Below, in pieces: positions 42,671-51,466 of a stretch of DNA of 64,000 nt. A model generated the notes under the pieces. The model worked only from the letters and a program-made list of their open reading frames with translations, searched no databases and was not told the DNA's origin. The stretch's first letter is position 1. Each line of letters opens with the position of its first letter. Origin of the DNA: Algoriphagus sp. (GTDB taxonomy: Bacteria; Bacteroidota; Bacteroidia; Cytophagales; Cyclobacteriaceae). Position numbers and translations under genes: made by a program. The stretch is from positions 1-64,000 of the forward strand of contig NZ_JABXIN010000020.1 in the NCBI RefSeq assembly GCF_013373065.1, read 5' to 3'.

Positions 42671-45406
42671 GTGTCAAAACTTTCTGCCTTTTATTTTTTC
42701 CTCTTCTTTTTTCTTGTTTCACAGGCTTCTTTTGGTCAGACGGTTGAAGAGTTTTTAAAAAAAGCGGACTCATTATATTTTCTTCCTTACCCAAAGGAAG
42801 AGGATGATCTACTTGCTATTGAATTTTATCAAAAAGTTATCAATCAGGTTCCTGGGAATGATCAGGTTGAAAAATTCATTCGTGCAGCTGAAAACTTAGG
42901 GAATTTATTTCTTGTCTACAACGAACAACAAGCTGCTGCCAATTCTTATCGAAAAGCACTCCTTTATGCTAAATCCTTTCAAAAGCCTGATACCTTAGTC
43001 TATACCACTCATTTGTATTTGGGAGAAGTGTTGTTTCGCATGAGCCGCTTAGATTCCGCTATTCTACATTTGAAAGAGGCTGAACAAATTCAGGGATACT
43101 TACATGGTTCTGCCGTTCCGGAACGCCTTTACAATGCACTAGGAGTCTATTATTTTGAAACAGGAAATTACGTTCAAAGTATTGTCTATTTTTCCCAGGC
43201 GGAGTCTTATTTGGAAGGGTTAGAAGACAGTTATGCTCGATTTGCGAGATATAGCTTTTTGAGTAATAAGGCTTCTGCGCTTTATCATTTGGAATTGTAT
43301 GATAGTGCTCGAACCATTTATAGACAGCTTTTAGGATGGGAAATAAATCAGGATCAGATCCGCATTAATTTAGCCAATACCTTTCTGAAGGAAGAAAAAG
43401 GGCAGGAAGCTCTGGAGGTTTTGGAAGAAATCAGAGATCCCAACTCAAGCAATTTGATTCCATTTTTAAATCTAAAAAGTAAAGCATATCTCCAACTTCA
43501 GGAACTACCCAAAGCAGCTAGTATTTTAAGCAGAGTTGAATTTGTGCTGGATAGTCTTCAAGTGCCTGCAAAAAATTATCAGCGAGGAACGTATTATAGA
43601 AATCAGGGTGATTTTTACAGGCAAAAAGGTGAATGGGAAAAGTCCTTGAGTTTTTATCATCTGGCCATAGTGGAATTACATCCTGAATTTGAGTCAAATG
43701 ATTATTTCTCTAATCCAGAGGTTTCAACGCTTGGAATGTCAGCAATTTCTCTTTTTGAGAATTTAGTGTCAAAGGCGGAACTAGCCTGGCGCATTTACAG
43801 TGAAAAAAATGACCCTGAATATTTTCAATTAGGAAAGGAAACCTTTGATTTAGCTTTTTCTTATGCAGAATATATTTCAACCAATTTTGATAACGATGAA
43901 GGACGGATTTTTCTTGGTGATCAAGTGATTGATGCTTATCGTAAAGGGATCACTAGTTTATTTGATTTTTATTCAAAAGGGGGAGAAGAAGGGCTAAAAG
44001 AATTAGCATTTTTATGGGCAGAGCAAAGTAAGTCTGGAGCACTCCGTTTGGGTATTTTAGAGACAAGGAAAAAAGAAACTGCTGGAGTTCCTAAATCATT
44101 GTTAGCTGAGGAAAAGGATCTCCAAGTTCGATTGGCTATCAATTATCGGAATCAGTACGAAATTGAAGATACGGCCAGATTACGAGAGCTGAAGCAGGAA
44201 TATATAGGCCTGCAGGTTGAGCTTTCCAGAATTAAAGAACGAATTAAAGACTATTTTCCAGAATACAGCGGAGGGATTTCTCTGGATTTAGAGCGTATTC
44301 GTTCCAAATTACCAGCAAAAGGATTGGTTTTTTCATTATTTGAAGGTGAAGAGGAACTTCATTTATTTTATTTAGATAAAGGCACTTTAAGTTGGAAAGT
44401 AACTCCTTGGACTGAAGAGAATCGGGAGCTAATCTTTGAATGGAAGCTTCAATTACGAAATTGGAGAGGAGGGATGAGTTACCAACAACCCGAATTTATT
44501 GCAGCTTTGAGCGAGCAATTTTTCACAGATGATCTTGAATTGGATGATAAAGAAGTTTTGATGATTATCCTTCATGGGATTTTTTCTGGGGTTTCCTTCG
44601 ATGAATTTTTTGTATCTGATGGATTTTTGATTGAAAAGATTCCCATTCTGTATCAGTTTAGCGCCCTTCGGCTTGAATTATTAGATCCCTCTTTCCTGCA
44701 AAGTGGTCAAATGTCTAGTTTTGCGCCTTTTTCGGATAGCAAAACAATCAATGGAGAGTTGAGGGGATTACCAGGATCTCTTAAGGAAATTGAATCCTTA
44801 CCAGGTGAAAAATACATTGGTTCTGAAGCTAGTAAAACAAAGTTTCTAGAAGTAGCTAATCAATCCCAATTTCTACACCTTGCAACCCACGCTATTGCAA
44901 TTCTAGATCCCACAAAAGAATCCTTTATAGCCTTTTATCCGGAAGGAGATTTTAGGCTTTTTGATTCGGAGTTGGGTTTTCAATCTTTTAATCAAACAGA
45001 GTTGGTTTTTCTAAGTGCTTGTGAAACAGCAGCAGGAAGACTGAGCGAATCTGAGGGTTTGGTTAGCTTGGCGCGAAGTTTTGCAATGGCTGGAGTTGAA
45101 TACCTTGTTTCTACTCTATGGCTGACAGAGGATCAAGTAGCCACCTATATTTCGAGGGAATTTTATAATCAAGTAGCGAATGGAGAAGGGTATGCTCAGG
45201 CCCTACGTTTAGCTAAATTAAAATTGTTGAATGATCCAGAAATGGCTCAATTTTCTGAATCCCCATATTGGAGTAACTTCATTTTAATCGGTCAACCTCA
45301 AAAAAAATCTGGTTTCCCCAACTGGATTATAATTTTGATTATAGCTTTTGTAGTTGGTGGTTTCGTTGGATTTTGGATATTGAATGGAAGATCCAGAGAG
45401 CACTAA
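42671..45406 (+). CDS. Membrane-anchored TPR-CHAT caspase-like protease
   Basis: A 911-residue protein starting with GTG. A Sec signal peptide (ending ASFGQ, about 22) is followed by several TPR units (about 25-340) and helical linker regions. A C-terminal CHAT domain (about 630-870) follows, with catalytic His740 in HLATHA and Cys784 in LSACETAAG, the caspase-fold dyad. The end has a transmembrane helix (about 885-903) and a short basic tail. This topology puts the TPR and protease domains in the periplasm, anchored in the inner membrane. It is convergent with an ECF sigma/anti-sigma pair. Cleavage of a partner is likely, but the target is not known. Confidence 0.88.
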   Translation: MSKLSAFYFFLFFFLVSQASFGQTVEEFLKKADSLYFLPYPKEEDDLLAIEFYQKVINQVPGNDQVEKFIRAAENLGNLFLVYNEQQAAANSYRKALLYAKSFQKPDTLVYTTHLYLGEVLFRMSRLDSAILHLKEAEQIQGYLHGSAVPERLYNALGVYYFETGNYVQSIVYFSQAESYLEGLEDSYARFARYSFLSNKASALYHLELYDSARTIYRQLLGWEINQDQIRINLANTFLKEEKGQEALEVLEEIRDPNSSNLIPFLNLKSKAYLQLQELPKAASILSRVEFVLDSLQVPAKNYQRGTYYRNQGDFYRQKGEWEKSLSFYHLAIVELHPEFESNDYFSNPEVSTLGMSAISLFENLVSKAELAWRIYSEKNDPEYFQLGKETFDLAFSYAEYISTNFDNDEGRIFLGDQVIDAYRKGITSLFDFYSKGGEEGLKELAFLWAEQSKSGALRLGILETRKKETAGVPKSLLAEEKDLQVRLAINYRNQYEIEDTARLRELKQEYIGLQVELSRIKERIKDYFPEYSGGISLDLERIRSKLPAKGLVFSLFEGEEELHLFYLDKGTLSWKVTPWTEENRELIFEWKLQLRNWRGGMSYQQPEFIAALSEQFFTDDLELDDKEVLMIILHGIFSGVSFDEFFVSDGFLIEKIPILYQFSALRLELLDPSFLQSGQMSSFAPFSDSKTINGELRGLPGSLKEIESLPGEKYIGSEASKTKFLEVANQSQFLHLATHAIAILDPTKESFIAFYPEGDFRLFDSELGFQSFNQTELVFLSACETAAGRLSESEGLVSLARSFAMAGVEYLVSTLWLTEDQVATYISREFYNQVANGEGYAQALRLAKLKLLNDPEMAQFSESPYWSNFILIGQPQKKSGFPNWIIILIIAFVVGGFVGFWILNGRSREH

Positions 45407-45426
45407 GATCAATTTTTGTTCATAAA

Positions 45427-45452
45427 AAAATCCGGCTGAAGCGGCCGGATTT
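45427..45452. terminator. Bidirectional terminator between CHAT gene and lipoprotein gene
   Basis: AAATCCGGC and GCCGGATTT flank a 7-nt loop. A run of seven T follows on the minus strand and a weaker TTTAATTG on the plus strand. Confidence 0.8.
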
Positions 45453-45478
45453 AATTGTATCTTTTTTATTGGGATCTT

Positions 45479-46204
45479 TTACTTTAATTCTAATTCAATT
45501 TCACTAGAGGCTTCGATTTTTTCCAAAATACGCTCATAGATATCAGAATTTTTATCTCTTGAAATTACCAAGACACCATCTGTTAGCTCGGCATTCTCTA
45601 ACTCTGATTGAGAAATAGTTGAAAACCAACTCTCAGCATTGATTTCCATTAATGCGAGTGGATTGTTTATTTCATCAATGAAAAAGAGTCGATCATCTTC
45701 TGATTCCAATTCCAATTCAAAATCCAAATCATCATCGTCGTCTCCATAAACTTCTAAACGGAGGGGAATTGTACTTCCGTCACTTTTCCCAAAAGTTCCT
45801 TCCAGGTAAATACTTGGCTCGTTCTTATGGTCGATTAGATCGATTTCAAATTCGATTTCTTCATAATTACCGGATTCAATGTTGATGAAAAAATCTACAT
45901 CCGAGGAAAATTCATCAAAAGAAATTTTCTTGATTTCAGGAAATTTATAGGTTACTTCTCGCTCAAACTCTCCATTGTCATCTCTACCTTCTACTTCTAG
46001 CTCGACTTCTTTTACTTGTAAATAACCATTGGTAATACTAACTCCTTGTTCTAATATCCGGCCATTTGGATTAGTGCTATTGGTCAGCTTCACACCGACA
46101 CCCAATTGGATATCTCCATTTCCGATAGCAACAGGATCATTTTCTTCTGTACAAGAAAAAAAAGTGACAAGTGAGGCAATTGCGATTAATTGATAATTTT
46201 TCAT
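45479..46204 (-). CDS. DUF4382-like acidic lipoprotein
   Basis: A 241-residue lipoprotein, lipobox F-F-S-C18, with acidic residues right after the Cys (TEEND). The mature part is beta-rich and resembles DUF4382-type domains (VKEVELEVEGRDD, IESGNYEEIEFEIDL), with a run GDDDDDLDFELELESEDD that makes it very acidic. Assignment to DUF4382 is tentative. It is the third gene of a minus-strand group behind the ECF sigma factor and its anti-sigma-like partner, 104 bp after the latter. It could be an envelope target of the sigma factor. Confidence 0.65.
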   Translation of the reverse strand: MKNYQLIAIASLVTFFSCTEENDPVAIGNGDIQLGVGVKLTNSTNPNGRILEQGVSITNGYLQVKEVELEVEGRDDNGEFEREVTYKFPEIKKISFDEFSSDVDFFINIESGNYEEIEFEIDLIDHKNEPSIYLEGTFGKSDGSTIPLRLEVYGDDDDDLDFELELESEDDRLFFIDEINNPLALMEINAESWFSTISQSELENAELTDGVLVISRDKNSDIYERILEKIEASSEIELELK

Positions 46205-46308
46205 GGTTCAGTTTATTTGTTTTTACTAAGTCGAAGCGGTGTTAGAATTTGTAACCAGTTTTTTTAATTTTTTTTAAAAAACGTGTGCCGGCTGAAAATA
46301 GTGTAGGA

Positions 46309-47070
46309 TCAATATTTTAATTCCAACAACTGAATCCTAACGATATCCCATCTGTCGAAGCTCCTACGATACTTATGTCGGGGATTTGATTTGATCTTTT
46401 CAAGCTGAATTTTAGCTTTTGAAAAATCTCCTTGAACGATATAAGCTTTGATGAGGTAATAATCGATTTCTTCTTGAAACCATGACTGCCCATCTTCGAT
46501 ATTCTCTTCCTGAAGTTCTAATAGAATGGGGGAGGCTTCATTTCCTTGATTCAATTCTAGATAACTCATTGCTAGGATAAATTTAGACTCTCTATCTATG
46601 AACGCTTCCTCTTCTGCGAGTTGAATGGCCTTTTGAAACTCCTTATTTTGATAGTATTCTTTCATTTTGTTTTCCAGATTGGAATTTCCTCGCATAACAG
46701 GGACTTGATAAGAAATGAATTCTTTTTGGAGAGCTTCTGGACTCGTATTTACATATAAAAAAGAGGCAAGCCCAATTAATAAAATTGAAATTGATGCTGC
46801 AATTCTTAGGTACCAGGGGTTCTTTCCTAGGTATTTGTCCGGATAGATCTTTTGCGTGGTTCTGGTAGATAAATAGTTTGACTGGGTTTCTTCAATGAGC
46901 TTTTTCCAACCTGCTAGTTGAATAGATTCCCTATTTAATTTTAGGATTTCCAGTTCCTTCCTTAGATCTGAGTCTTGAATCAAAGCTGTTTCAACTTCTT
47001 TTTGCTTTTCGGAGCTGAGCTTCTGATCTAAATAATCCTCTAGAATTGATATGTCAATATTAGTCTTCAT
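46309..47070 (-). CDS. Transmembrane anti-sigma-like protein with TPR-like periplasmic domain
   Basis: A 253-residue protein with an N-terminal cytoplasmic part (about 1-85, ILEDYLDQKLSSEKQKEVE resembling anti-sigma N-termini), one transmembrane helix (about 88-107) and a periplasmic helical region (about 120-250) with TPR-like pairs (KEYYQNKEFQKAIQLAEEEA, YLELNQGNEASPILLEL). Its start overlaps the sigma factor stop codon by 11 bp, the normal arrangement of an ECF sigma factor and its membrane inhibitor. No specific family is recognised, so the anti-sigma role rests on topology and position. Confidence 0.75.
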   Translation of the reverse strand: MKTNIDISILEDYLDQKLSSEKQKEVETALIQDSDLRKELEILKLNRESIQLAGWKKLIEETQSNYLSTRTTQKIYPDKYLGKNPWYLRIAASISILLIGLASFLYVNTSPEALQKEFISYQVPVMRGNSNLENKMKEYYQNKEFQKAIQLAEEEAFIDRESKFILAMSYLELNQGNEASPILLELQEENIEDGQSWFQEEIDYYLIKAYIVQGDFSKAKIQLEKIKSNPRHKYRRSFDRWDIVRIQLLELKY

Positions 47071-47683
47071 TTCTTAAGATTTTTTGAAGGGTAGATTGGA
47101 TGGTTGGGGAAGCTTTCACAGACTCGTTTAGGGATTTTAGACACTTATATTTTTTGTTTCGGAGTACTTGTTCAGAACTAAATTCCAATCGTTTACAGAT
47201 CTCGGCCATTGAATAATCCTCGAAGTAAAACAGGAGTAGTATTTTTCGGCAGGTTTCTCCAAGTTGGTCAAAGAGCTTGATGATGTAATTCAAATCTTCT
47301 TGCTTGGCGATAGCTTCAGTAATGTCAGGTGTACTTTGTTCGGCATCGGTGTGGAATTTTTCATTTCGAATTTGGCTGCTTGATTTCTTTCTTATTTCCG
47401 TAATCCACTTGTTTTTAGCAATACTATACAGGATAGATTTGATTGAGGATTCACCTCGAAACTTATCTTTAATGATCATTTGGACCAAAACAAGCATTGA
47501 TTCTTGGATCATATCGGCTGCGTCATCATGGGATCCGGAGTTTTGTAAAATCATTTGCTCCAACATCCCATAGTGTTGTTCGTAAAGTTGATTGATCGCT
47601 TGACTTTGCATCGTTTTCCCACGGATCATTTGAATTAACTCCTCATCACTAAATAACCGGTTTAGCTTCATGTGCTTATTCAT
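47060..47683 (-). CDS. ECF-type RNA polymerase sigma factor
   Basis: A 207-residue sigma-70 family protein with region 2 (DDAADMIQESMLVLVQMI, then FRGESSIKSILYSIAKNKWI) and region 4 (CRKILLLFYFEDYSMAEICKRL), and no regions 1 or 3. It directs RNA polymerase to a small regulon, probably envelope-related given its neighbours. The start ATG at 47683 may be replaced by the Met at codon 5. Translational coupling to the anti-sigma-like gene is likely from the 11-bp overlap. Confidence 0.9.
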   Translation of the reverse strand: MNKHMKLNRLFSDEELIQMIRGKTMQSQAINQLYEQHYGMLEQMILQNSGSHDDAADMIQESMLVLVQMIIKDKFRGESSIKSILYSIAKNKWITEIRKKSSSQIRNEKFHTDAEQSTPDITEAIAKQEDLNYIIKLFDQLGETCRKILLLFYFEDYSMAEICKRLEFSSEQVLRNKKYKCLKSLNESVKASPTIQSTLQKILRNED

Positions 47684-47780
47684 AGTTTGGTCGTATCTGC
47701 CCGAAAAAATGTAATCGCAATATTAATTTTTTTGTGGATTTAGGATATTAAACGGGTTTTAAGATAAAAATCAGTAAAAA

Positions 47781-47812
47781 TTTTAGGACTACTAGATACT
47801 GGAGTAACTTTG
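47781..47812 (+). promoter_or_regulatory. Predicted promoter of pncB
   Basis: TTTT (47781-47784), a 20-nt spacer, then TAACTTTG (47805-47812). This fits the -33/-7 consensus with one mismatch in the -33 box. The start codon lies 17 nt after the -7 box. Confidence 0.5.
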
Positions 47813-47828
47813 AACGAAATCATTGTCT

Positions 47829-49316
47829 ATGAAAATCACCAAAGACCTGTATCAAGGAAGTCTCGCTTTGCTGACGGATTTTTACCAGTTGACCATGGCC
47901 TATGCCTACTGGAAAGCCGGAAAAGGGGAGCAAGAGGCCGTTTTTAATCTTTTTTTTAGAAAGCATCCTTTTCAAGGTGGGTTTACCGTAGCTGCTGGTT
48001 TGGAATATGTGGTTGACTATTGCCGAAATTTTCATTTTGAAAAAAAGGATATTGAATACCTCGCTGGCATGAAGTCACCTGACGGATCTCCTCAGTTTGA
48101 GAAAGGGTTTTTAGATTATCTGGAAAACCTCCATTTCTCCTGTGATATTGATGCAGTGGAAGAGGGAACCCTTGTATTTCCAAATGCACCGATTTTGAGG
48201 GTAAAAGGTCCTTTGATTCAATGTCAACTGTTAGAGACTCCGCTATTGAACATTCTGAACTTTCAAACCCTCATTGCCACCAAAGCCGCTCGGATTACCC
48301 TTGCAGCCAAAGGAGAGCCTGTGTTGGAATTTGGTTTGCGAAGGGCGCAAGGAATCGATGGTGCATTAGCTGCTAGTCGAGCTGCCTACATTGGTGGTTG
48401 TACCTCTACCAGTAATGTGATGGCAGGGAAATTATTTGGAATTCCGGTCTCGGGAACGCATGCCCACAGCTGGATCATGTCTTTTGAAAGTGAATTGGAA
48501 GCTTTTGAGGCCTATGCTGAAGCCTTCCCCGATCAGTGTGTGTTTTTGGTGGATACTTATGATACTATTCAAGGGATTAAAAATGCCATCAAAGTAGGGG
48601 AGATTTTGCGAAGCAAGGGAAAAGAAATGATAGGGATCCGAATCGATAGTGGTGATCTGGCTTATTTCTCGAATCAAGCGAGGGAAATGCTGGATGCTGC
48701 GGGATTTCCGGATGCAAAAATCGTGGCTTCCAATGATTTGGATGAGTACATCATTGCTTCCTTAAAATCCCAGGAAGCTTCTATCAATGTATGGGGAGTT
48801 GGAACCAAATTGGTGACAGCATTTGATCAGCCAGCTTTGGGCGCTGTCTATAAATTGGCTGCCGTAAAAGATGAGAAAGGCTTTTGGCAACCAAAGATCA
48901 AGGTTTCTCAGCAATCGCTAAAAATCAACATTCCAGGAATCCATAATGTCAAACGATATTATTCCCAAGGAAAAGCAGTAGCAGATATGATTTTTTTGGA
49001 AGATCAAGAGATCAATCCAAGAGGGACGGTGATTATTGATCCTTTGGATCCAACTCGGAGAAAGCGGATCATGCCAGCTTTTTATCAAGGAGAAGATTTG
49101 TTGAAACCTATATTCTCTAAAGGAAAGGTCATTTATTCTTGCCCTCCCATCCAACAAATTAGGCAGCGAACCAAGGATCAGTTGGCAGCTTTTGATAAAA
49201 CCCATAAGCGTTTGGTGAATCCACACATTTATCCGGTAGGCTTAGAAGAAAATCTGCACCATTTGCGAATGGATTTGGTTTTGAAAGCAAAACGATTTGA
49301 AGATGAAAAAGAGTAA
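47829..49316 (+). CDS. pncB: Nicotinate phosphoribosyltransferase
   Basis: A 495-residue enzyme joining nicotinate and PRPP to form NaMN in the NAD salvage pathway. Family motifs are LLTDFYQLTMAYAYW at the N-terminus, EFGLRRAQGIDGALAASRAA, the SGTHAHSWIM segment with the active-site His, and IRIDSGDL. The ATG at 47829 is used; an upstream TTG two codons earlier is possible. The next gene, pncA, overlaps it by 14 bp, so nicotinamide is converted to nicotinate and then to NaMN by one operon. Confidence 0.95.
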   Translation: MKITKDLYQGSLALLTDFYQLTMAYAYWKAGKGEQEAVFNLFFRKHPFQGGFTVAAGLEYVVDYCRNFHFEKKDIEYLAGMKSPDGSPQFEKGFLDYLENLHFSCDIDAVEEGTLVFPNAPILRVKGPLIQCQLLETPLLNILNFQTLIATKAARITLAAKGEPVLEFGLRRAQGIDGALAASRAAYIGGCTSTSNVMAGKLFGIPVSGTHAHSWIMSFESELEAFEAYAEAFPDQCVFLVDTYDTIQGIKNAIKVGEILRSKGKEMIGIRIDSGDLAYFSNQAREMLDAAGFPDAKIVASNDLDEYIIASLKSQEASINVWGVGTKLVTAFDQPALGAVYKLAAVKDEKGFWQPKIKVSQQSLKINIPGIHNVKRYYSQGKAVADMIFLEDQEINPRGTVIIDPLDPTRRKRIMPAFYQGEDLLKPIFSKGKVIYSCPPIQQIRQRTKDQLAAFDKTHKRLVNPHIYPVGLEENLHHLRMDLVLKAKRFEDEKE

Positions 49317-49935
49317 TAAAGAGGCGTTGATTATCGTCGATGTCCAATATGACTTTTTACCAGGTGGTGCATTGGCAGTTTCTGAAGGGGATCAAATTAT
49401 TCCCGTCATCAATCAAATTCAGCCTCATTTCGAATTTATTGTAGCTACCCAAGATTGGCATCCCAAAGAACATTTGAGTTTTGCAGCCAATCATTCCGAA
49501 AAAAATCCAGGAGAGCTCATTGACTTGGATGGAATCTCCCAAGTGCTTTGGCCTGTACACTGTGTGCAGGGAACTGAAGGGGCTACATTTCATGAGGGGC
49601 TTGATCGATCAAATTGGAAACGAATTTTTCAGAAAGGAACCAATCCAAGAGTTGATTCATATTCTGGCTTTTTTGATAATGCTAGACGGGGAGATACAGG
49701 CTTGGCTGCTTTTTTACAAGATCATGGTATCCAAAGAATCTTTGTCTGTGGTTTGGCTTTGGACTATTGTGTGAAATTTACAGCCTTGGATGGACTCTCT
49801 CTCGGGTTTGATACCTATTTGATTCAGGATGCTACCAAAGCTGTGAATTTGGATGCTAAGGATGGAGAAAAAGCTCTGGATGAAATGAGCAGTCAAGGCA
49901 TTCAGTTGATCGATTCAAGTTATTTTCAATCGTAA
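49303..49935 (+). CDS. pncA: Nicotinamidase
   Basis: A 210-residue amidohydrolase converting nicotinamide to nicotinate. The catalytic Asp13 lies in LIIVDVQYDF, the metal-binding residues in TQDWHPKEH, and the nucleophile Cys in GLALDYCVKFTALD near residue 157. The ATG at 49303 overlaps pncB by 14 bp, and the 3' neighbour is a thioesterase 3 bp away. Length and motifs are typical. Confidence 0.95.
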   Translation: MKKSNKEALIIVDVQYDFLPGGALAVSEGDQIIPVINQIQPHFEFIVATQDWHPKEHLSFAANHSEKNPGELIDLDGISQVLWPVHCVQGTEGATFHEGLDRSNWKRIFQKGTNPRVDSYSGFFDNARRGDTGLAAFLQDHGIQRIFVCGLALDYCVKFTALDGLSLGFDTYLIQDATKAVNLDAKDGEKALDEMSSQGIQLIDSSYFQS

Positions 49936-49938
49936 ATT

Positions 49939-50454
49939 ATGTTTGAGTTTAATCCAGAAAAACATTACCCCAAAGAAACGGAAAGCCGTGTCGTTATTCG
50001 ATTTCAGGATTGCGATCCTTTGCAGCATTTAAACAATGCCAAATATTTCGACTATTTCTTCAATGCCCGAGAGGACCAGGTTCCAAAGCTTTATGGAATG
50101 GAAGTCATTGATCTGATTCGAAAATATAAGGCAGCTTGGGTAGTATACAATCATAACATCAGTTATGTGAAGCCGGCTATGGTGGGAGAGTGGGTCCGAA
50201 TCATGAGTCGGATTATTTGGTATAATCACAATACCATTTTGGTGGAGTATTACATGACGGATGATAGCAAAACACAGTTGAAGACAGTCCTGTGGTCCAC
50301 CATGCGCTATGTGACTTTGGCTGAAGGGAAATCCACCGATCACCAAGGTGTGGTCGAAGATTACTTAAGAGCTACCTCTTTGATGCTTGATGTTTCAGGA
50401 ATTTCCATTAAAGACCGGGTAAAACAACTCAGTCAAGAGTTGAAAAAACTTTGA
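49939..50454 (+). CDS. Hotdog-fold acyl-CoA thioesterase
   Basis: A 171-residue hotdog protein (4HBT type). The segment RFQDCDPLQHLNNAKYFDYF contains the Asp and N-N-A-K motif of YbgC/FatA-like thioesterases, and NHNISYVKPAMVGE completes the fold. It should hydrolyse acyl-CoA or acyl-ACP esters in the cytosol. Its place behind the NAD salvage genes (3-bp gap) shows co-transcription but gives no functional link. Confidence 0.87.
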   Translation: MFEFNPEKHYPKETESRVVIRFQDCDPLQHLNNAKYFDYFFNAREDQVPKLYGMEVIDLIRKYKAAWVVYNHNISYVKPAMVGEWVRIMSRIIWYNHNTILVEYYMTDDSKTQLKTVLWSTMRYVTLAEGKSTDHQGVVEDYLRATSLMLDVSGISIKDRVKQLSQELKKL

Positions 50455-50775
50455 TTTAAATCAAATTACTGTTTGAGGACGGACAGAAGCTGTACACTTG
50501 CGTACAGCTTTTTTGATTTGTAATCAGGGAGTTAGCTGAAGGGAAATTTTTTCAAAATTAATTTTCCTTAATCTCTATACTAAAATGCAACCCCGGATTT
50601 TTACTTTTTTGTGAGAAAGTGTTCGGTTTTAGTGCATTCATCTTCCTAATAGTTCAGAATTAAAACAGGTTTTGAGCTTAATCATGGAAGCTTTCCAAAT
50701 TTTATTTTGCCCATTTCTTAATTTTTACAAATTCTAGCTTACAAAATCTGGATAGAATTTTTTCTCAGTTTGGCA
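50455..50775. other. Intergenic region before the sigma-54-like promoter
   Basis: After the terminator at 50487-50514 the region is AT-rich and non-coding. It leads to a sigma-54-like promoter. Sites for an enhancer-binding activator would be expected here, but I see no clear inverted repeat. Confidence 0.5.
50487..50514 (+). terminator. Intrinsic terminator of the pncB-pncA-thioesterase operon
   Basis: AAGCTGTAC pairs with GTACAGCTT around a 6-nt loop, followed by TTTT. Confidence 0.85.
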
Positions 50776-50792
50776 TTGGTACGGGCTTGGCA
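50776..50792 (+). promoter_or_regulatory. Sigma-54-like promoter
   Basis: TTGGTACGGGCTTGGCA matches the sigma-54 consensus TTGGCACG-N4-TTGCA at 11 of 13 defined positions, including the invariant GG and GC separated by 10 nt. The predicted start lies about 25 nt before the ATG at 50828. No rpoN or activator gene is in the window to confirm use. Confidence 0.5.
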
Positions 50793-50827
50793 ACAGGAAA
50801 AGCACAACACTAAACCAACTACACATT

Positions 50828-51415
50828 ATGAAAACGCTATTCACATTCGCACTTGCTGGACTTTTAGCTACAAGCACTCTAGCAGCCAATTCAAACGAGG
50901 ATTTGTTAGATAATACAGACGCTCGGGCAAAATTTAAGAAGGTCAATGTCCTTTTAAAAGAAGGTATCGGAAAAACAAAAGTGGCCATCCTCAATGAAGA
51001 TGGAAAAATCTTACACCAGCGGAAGGTTAAAGTAGGAGATGAAAAAGTATTAATCCCTTACGATTTGAATAATATGCCTTGTGGTGAATACCAAGTCAAA
51101 ATTTCCACCGAAGAAGATGAGGTTATATACACTGTGGAGACATTTGATAAGCGACTAGAAATGGATGAATATCCTTTGATGGCCTATGGAAAAATTGTCG
51201 ATGATGAGACAGTTAATATTGCAGTGATCGGTTTGTCAGAGCCAGGAGTGGATATAAAAGTTCGCTATGCGGATTCAAACAAATTGATCCATGCAGAGAC
51301 GATCAATCATCCTGATGGATTCCGTAAAGATTTCAAATTAAAAGGCGTAAGTCCAGATGAAGTATATTTTGAAATCACCGATAATTTGGGAAGAACCAAA
51401 AACCTGTATTTCTAA
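50828..51415 (+). CDS. Small exported protein of unknown function
   Basis: A 195-residue protein with a Sec signal peptide (MKTLFTFALAGLLATSTLAAN, abbreviated here as ending STLA-A near residue 20). The mature part is a two-unit beta-rich protein: about 38-100 (KVAILNEDGKILHQRKVKV, PCGEYQVKIS) and about 115-195 (VNIAVIGLSEPGVDIKVRY, ending TDNLGRTKNLYF). The strand pattern resembles Ig-like folds and the sorting-domain-like modules common in Bacteroidota. I do not recognise the family. It has its own terminator and a possible sigma-54 promoter. Confidence 0.7.
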   Translation: MKTLFTFALAGLLATSTLAANSNEDLLDNTDARAKFKKVNVLLKEGIGKTKVAILNEDGKILHQRKVKVGDEKVLIPYDLNNMPCGEYQVKISTEEDEVIYTVETFDKRLEMDEYPLMAYGKIVDDETVNIAVIGLSEPGVDIKVRYADSNKLIHAETINHPDGFRKDFKLKGVSPDEVYFEITDNLGRTKNLYF

Positions 51416-51430
51416 AATCCATTGAAAGCA

Positions 51431-51466
51431 AAAAAGCCCCAATTCATTAGAATTTGGGGCTTTTTT
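51431..51466. terminator. Bidirectional terminator
   Basis: AAAAAGCCCCAA and TTGGGGCTTTTTT arms with T-runs on both sides serve the exported-protein gene and the convergent ADP-ribosylglycohydrolase gene, whose stop codon overlaps the end. Confidence 0.85.
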
